The notes beneath the pieces were generated by a model, which was given only the letters and a program-made list of their open reading frames with translations, did no database searches and had not been told where the DNA came from. From Phellopilus nigrolimitatus (lineage: Eukaryota > Basidiomycota > Agaricomycetes > Hymenochaetales > Hymenochaetaceae), in contig JAJOHG010000044.1 of the NCBI GenBank assembly GCA_021029095.1, positions 1 through 64,000 of the forward strand: a stretch of DNA of 64,000 bases, written 5' to 3'. Position 1 is the stretch's first letter, and each line of letters opens with the position of its first letter. This document shows positions 59,456 to 64,000 of this stretch, in pieces. A program made the translations under genes and the position numbers.

Positions 59456-62400
59456 ATGTCTGCGCAGGGCCACAAATACTCCGCCTCCTCGTCCCAGAAC
59501 CACAAGGCCCAGCTCGCCAACGCGTACAACGAGCTCGGCAAGGAGCTTTCGTCTTCCAAGATCAGAGTAGTCGGAAATTACACTCTAGGAAAAGTCATCG
59601 GCGAAGGTGCGTGGTCAGCGTATTGAGCTGAGGGAACTCAATCACAGATGGTCGTGTAGGAACGTATGGGAAGGTCAGGTTGGGCACACATCGTCTCACG
59701 TCTGTGCGCGTGGCGATAAAACAAATACCCAAGGGAATGTCTGCCGCGCTCACGCGGGAGATTCATCACCACCGTCGTCTTCACCATCCGCACGTCACCA
59801 AACTCTACGAGGTCATCGCGACCGAGTCCTCCATATGGCTAGTAACCGAGCTCTGCTCTGGCGGCGAGCTCTTTGATTACCTCGCCGAGAAGGGCCGCCT
59901 CTCAGAGGACGAGTCTCGCCCGATCTTTGGCCAGCTGTGCCTTGCCGTTGGCTACATTCACGAGAAGGGTGTCGTCCATCGTGATCTCAAGCTCGAGAAC
60001 GTATTGCTCGACGAGCGCTGCCGTGTCAAACTCGGTGATTTCGGTTTCACGCGTGAGTACGAGCGAGGATCCCTGCTGGATACCTACTGCGGAACCACTG
60101 GGTGCGCTTCCCTTCCCTTTTCTCCACCTCCGCATCTAATTTAAGTGAAGTTACGCCGCGCCCGAGATGTTACTGGCAAAAAAATATCTGGGACAAGGTA
60201 ATGCCATTTGTTGAAAACACGACTTATTCTAACCCAGTATTTCAGAGGTGGACGTTTGGTCTCTGGGGATCATCTTCTACTGCCTCTTGACAGGCACCTT
60301 ACCGTTTGACGATGACGATGAATCACGCATGCGCGAGAAAATCATAATTGGGACATTCGACATCCCTGATTGGCTTTCCCCTGGTGCGAAAGAAGTGTTT
60401 TTATATAAAACGCCCCGAGATTGACGGAAAAAAAAACTGTAGATGCGCGCGATCTCATTCGCAAGATACTCCAATACGAGCCTGCCAAACGGCTTACTAT
60501 ACCACAAATTCTTGCTCACCCATGGTTCGCACATTCTACAAAGAATGCCTCGTCCACAAGTCTTTTTATCCCTTCCGTGATACCTGCACCTTCACCTTCC
60601 CCTGCCCTCGCCAGTCCAATGAACGCGCTACCAACCTCCGCTCAACATCTCCCCTCGCCATCGACGTCCGAGTCAAGTTTCCACTCTGCTTCTTCGCAGT
60701 TATCGCATTCTGAACCCACTTCCTTGGATGATACTGACTCAATATGCGACATCAGCCTTCACAGTAATGCAAGCGAAAGTACACTCAAGCAAGGGATAGA
60801 AAAGAAGGTCGAGCTTTCTGATCCGAATACAAGACGCAAGACGCCTAAAAAGCAAACCTCGAAAAAGCCAGAAACAGTCATGGAGGAGGAATTCTTCCAA
60901 TCTCAGCCATCTGCTTCCCAGTCAAGAGGTCCCTCTACTCAAACGTCCGCTGATTCTCGCGCATCTCCAAACCAGTCAGTGCCCCCGACGTCTTTCCCTA
61001 GCCGGACTCCCGCTCGTACGAAACGTCGCTCTGTCTCGTCTATTCTGTCTCAGCCTTCCTCGCCTGTGTCGGAAAGCCACCATATGCAGCTCCCTCCTCA
61101 GGACTTTGCATCCCTTCTGAGCACTCCAGCGCCGCTTCTTTTCTCTACCCCTCTGGAGCGCACACTTTTAAACAATCTGAGCAGTATGGGCTTTGATATA
61201 GGACAAATGGTACATTCGGTTCTGAGCGATGCGTGTGACGCGAGCGGCTCGATGTGGTGGATGCTGAAGCGTAAGGCCGAGAAGAAGGCACTTGAAGCAA
61301 CCTTCCAGAAGGCCAAAACGAGTGCATCGGGCGAAGCAGAAACTGAGACAGAACTGGAACTTCCGGCCACCCCGTCGCCCAGTGGGGTGGATTCCCCTAC
61401 AGTTGAGAAAGTCATACAGGCCATCGACCAGTCGTGTTCCGCGCCGGAGCTCACGTTCGTGCCGGCGACCCCCACCATGCCTGTCTCACAGCAGAAAACG
61501 GGCAACGCGTCCCCGCCTGCCACTCCGCCGCGCTCCAAGTCCCCGCGGTCATATCTGTCGCCGACGCCGACATCGATGGAATCAATTAAGTCGACGCCAT
61601 CAAGTCCCAGCCAGAGCGGGAAGGATAGCAAATCTGGTTCAAAAGGCAGGAGCAGCGGCAAGCCACGCTCGGGTAGCGTGAGCATTATGCAGCGTGCGAC
61701 GACAGCGCTCGAGGCGGCTGGACTCGTGCGGAAGAAGTCGAATGAGGCCGTCCACGAGGGGAAAGAGAAGGAACGGGAGCGCAAAGAAGAACTAGAGAAG
61801 CGCACGTCGTCATCCTCAGACTCGCGTAATGGGCATTCGACCACAAGCACGAGCGCGCGCCTGACGAAGTCACCTCCACCGCACTCAACCAAGGACGCGC
61901 CGCCTGTGCCCGTTACGCCGGAGCATAACGTCACCGCGTCTCATCTGCCGAGTGCGTCGCCGTGGGTGGTACCGGTAGCTCGATCGTCCACGTTCAATGT
62001 TGCACCCACTCCGACGAACTCACCTGGAGACCCACACGTTTTCGGGCGTGGGGATGCCTCCAACAAATTCACTAACCCTGGGTCGGCTCGAAATCGTAGC
62101 AGTATTTTGACGACCTTCCGTATGTGGTTCAACGAAGACAGGAAAGGAAAGCGCAAAGCACCTGTACCGCCTCCCGCTGGTGTAGGCTCGAGTTCCGACC
62201 AGGCGGCCGTTCCTGCGTCACCTGCCCGGACTCGCAACACATTCAAGAGACGAGGTGGGTGGAACGGGCAAAAACCGCGTGCAAAGCGCCCATCCATCTC
62301 TTCACGTCGCTCGAGCAGTGTCAACTCTCGCCGCTCTTCTGTGACATCTATGCAGGTACTAATGGAGACGCCGCAGCACGGAATGGACAATATTTCGCGG

Positions 62401-63447
62401 CAGCGTAGTGATCCAAGCAGGCGCTCATTCACGCCGAACTCCGAGTTCGAACGAGGCGATTACTCGTCACGGCCGTCCTCGATCCGAAGCTATAACATGC
62501 ATCGGCACAGAAAGTCGCCTTCGGGAGGTTCAACTGGGTCGGCAGCGCGCTTCGGACGCACGGCGTCCCCTTTGCAGAAGTACCATCGGCGCGCTGGATC
62601 CAGTTCCTCGACGCGGGTTGTTCGACAAACTCGGCCTTCGCAATCTCAAGGCATGCCTACTCGCCCTGCTCACGTCCGATCCAATTCGACCGCGTCATCC
62701 ATTCACTCGCTACATTCATCTCGGCCTGGCTCGTTTTACGACGCCTCTGAAGGTGAAGGGCAGCGGACCGGCTCTCCGCTCCCGAACTATCTCACCAATA
62801 GATCGTTAGACGAGACGCCCCGGCGTCCAGGATACAGCACAGTGCTCATCGCGCATAAGAAACAAACACCCTTTGTTGGCCCATCCGCGTCTAGCTTCAT
62901 GACGTCCGTCAACCGTCTGGGTTGGAGGAAAGCGTGGGGTACCGAGCCTCCGGGTTGGCAGTCGCGGCAGGCACAATTCCCCGTGGAGGTACTCTCTGTG
63001 TTACCCGCCACTGACCAACCGACGGTGATCCGGGACGTATTCTCTGGTCGTCAATCAATCAACCTCGGTGATGACTCGGACTGGGTTGACGAGGACGACG
63101 ACTTCCCAGCCTTTGCTGGCGGGCTGGGGCAGATCCCAACGAACACGAATACATCGTCGGCGGCGGAAACTAAACAAATCTTTGATCAGCCCATGATGCT
63201 CTCGCCGCCGCCGCGGGGGAGCAATCGAGGGACGCGGAAGGGCGGAAAGGGCCGTGGAGGCGCACGTTCTCGCATTGGGCATTCACCGGTCAAATGCAGT
63301 ATGCCGCTACCTGGTAATGATGGCGTGTTCGACGGTCCCTCTGAAGTGTCTGATTCACGGATGAATCGCAGGCAGCTCCCGACCGCAAGGTCAGGACCGG
63401 CCTTCAGAGGTGCTGCAATTCAAGAGGAGGATGAAGATGAAGAATGA
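59456..63447 (+). CDS. Ser/Thr protein kinase, CAMK-like group, Kin4-like
   Basis: Predicted 1,260-aa kinase. Four introns (59607-59659, 60102-60150, 60198-60245, 60384-60442) and all joins in frame. ATG 59456 gives MSAQGHKYSAS. Kinase domain about residues 40-310: GEGTYGKVRLG, VAIKQIPKG, helix-C LTREIHHHRRLHHPHV, HRDLKLENVLL, GDFGFTREYERG, CGTTGYAAPEML, VDVWSLGIIFYCLLTGTLPF, EPAKRLTIPQILAHPWF. The DFGFTRE activation segment is what I associate with the Kin4/Frk1 branch, which in yeast guards spindle position; that placement is from memory. A conserved-looking segment MGFDIGQMVHSVLSDACDAS then MWWMLKRKAEKK sits near residue 540. The remaining C-terminus is disordered, Ser/Pro/Arg-rich, with an acidic end (EEDEDEE). 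Shares its upstream region with Ase1. Confidence 0.85.
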
Positions 63448-64000
63448 GGACGGAGATGACAGTCGGGCAGTGGTTATGCTGCAGATTGCGATAATCTGCA
63501 CCCTTCATCTTAGGTTCGTTACTCGTTCTATTTATTATCCGTTACGGATTTGTTGCATTGTCTTTTGTTATTTTACCCATTCCCTAGTTTTTCAACTTCT
63601 ACTTCGTGGGCGGACCTTGTCTGACTTTACTTGCGACCCTTCCTCAGGACTTTGCCTATCTTACCTTTGACACCGCTTTCCTTCTTCTGAACACTGGGAA
63701 TAGATATGCACATACTTTTCTAGCCACTTCACTTCACGTCTGTTTTTGCACTGCGGTGCAAATCTGTAGTCATTTGGTAACAGTGATAAAGCTTGGCCTA
63801 GTGGAAACACCTGTAAAATGGTGACGGAACAGCTACAAATACACATCAAGGGAAAACGAGCTAGTTGTATATGCCTTGCTGTTCAAGGTTTGTCCACTCG
63901 CTATCAAATGCCGCCATTGGCAGAAAGCGCCATTCAACCCGCCTCAGATTTGGCGGGATCGAAGTGAAATTCCTCTTTTTGTTTATCCACGGTATGCGAA
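63448..64000. other. 3' flank, no gene seen
   Basis: Pyrimidine-rich sequence after the kinase stop, presumably its 3' UTR, then unassigned DNA to the window edge. TTTGGCGGGA at 63950-63959 resembles an E2F/MBF-type site and could belong to a gene beyond the window; this is weak. Confidence 0.4.

Noticed and set aside
61098..61934. 278-aa minus-strand open frame
   Set aside because: Antisense shadow of the Ser/Pro-rich tail of the Kin4-like kinase; low-complexity DNA keeps several frames open.
1..64000. Retrotransposon, DNA transposon, CRISPR array or biosynthetic cluster
   Set aside because: No reverse transcriptase, integrase, transposase, direct-repeat array or cluster backbone enzyme was recognised on either strand.

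Overview
The window is nuclear DNA from a filamentous basidiomycete, most likely an Agaricomycete. Coding regions are broken by many short introns (mostly 48-80 nt, GTRNGT donors, YAG acceptors). Genes are dense and lie on both strands. The gene set is eukaryotic housekeeping plus families typical of Agaricomycetes: etherase-like GSTs, a tyrosine-kinase-like kinase with an HGDxKG loop, and a decayed fungal-type (FunK1-like) kinase. No tRNA, rRNA, CRISPR array or intact transposon was found. Gene ends below come from joining exons by eye; splice sites that I could check by reading frame are stated.

Layout. 0.2-3.4 kb: a two-HMG-box mitochondrial DNA-binding protein diverging from Mediator MED8, then a GST. 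4.4-6.2 kb: ORC5, with a second GST at 7.8-8.6 kb. 9.1-10.8 kb: an MDR-type oxidoreductase. 11.2-13.9 kb: two RNA-biogenesis factors, a Utp16/Bud21-like protein and RNase P/MRP subunit p30, in convergent orientation. 14.2-19.6 kb: a Dnf-type P4 lipid flippase. 21.8-28.5 kb: a very long Ser/Pro-rich protein of unknown function with two sets of internal repeats. 31.0-36.3 kb: the SNARE YKT6 diverging from the P5A ATPase SPF1. 36.8-37.4 kb: a frameshifted FunK1-like kinase remnant. 38.0-39.9 kb: a 101-aa protein of unknown function and calmodulin, whose gene contains 7-, 12- and 11-nt exons. 40.7-45.1 kb: a WH1-domain/protein-kinase fusion directly upstream of WASP. 46.0-53.8 kb: elongin C diverging from the catalytic subunit of DNA polymerase epsilon. 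54.2-56.0 kb: a class-V PLP aminotransferase-like enzyme. 56.6-63.4 kb: the microtubule bundler Ase1/PRC1 diverging from a Kin4-like kinase.

Functional themes. DNA replication (ORC5, POL2), membrane trafficking and lipid or helix flipping (Dnf, YKT6, SPF1), actin control (WASP and the WH1-kinase) and mitotic spindle control (Ase1, Kin4-like) are represented. Several pairs are head-to-head and may share promoters. The elongin C/POL2 intergenic region carries two ACGCGT (MCB) boxes, which fits G1/S control of POL2.

The strongest candidate for something little described is the 591-aa WH1-kinase fusion beside WASP. It puts a WASP-type recruitment domain on a kinase with intact catalytic residues. 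Gene-poor stretches at 6.2-7.8, 19.6-21.8 and 28.5-31.0 kb remain unexplained; the last contains a perfect 14-bp-arm hairpin.
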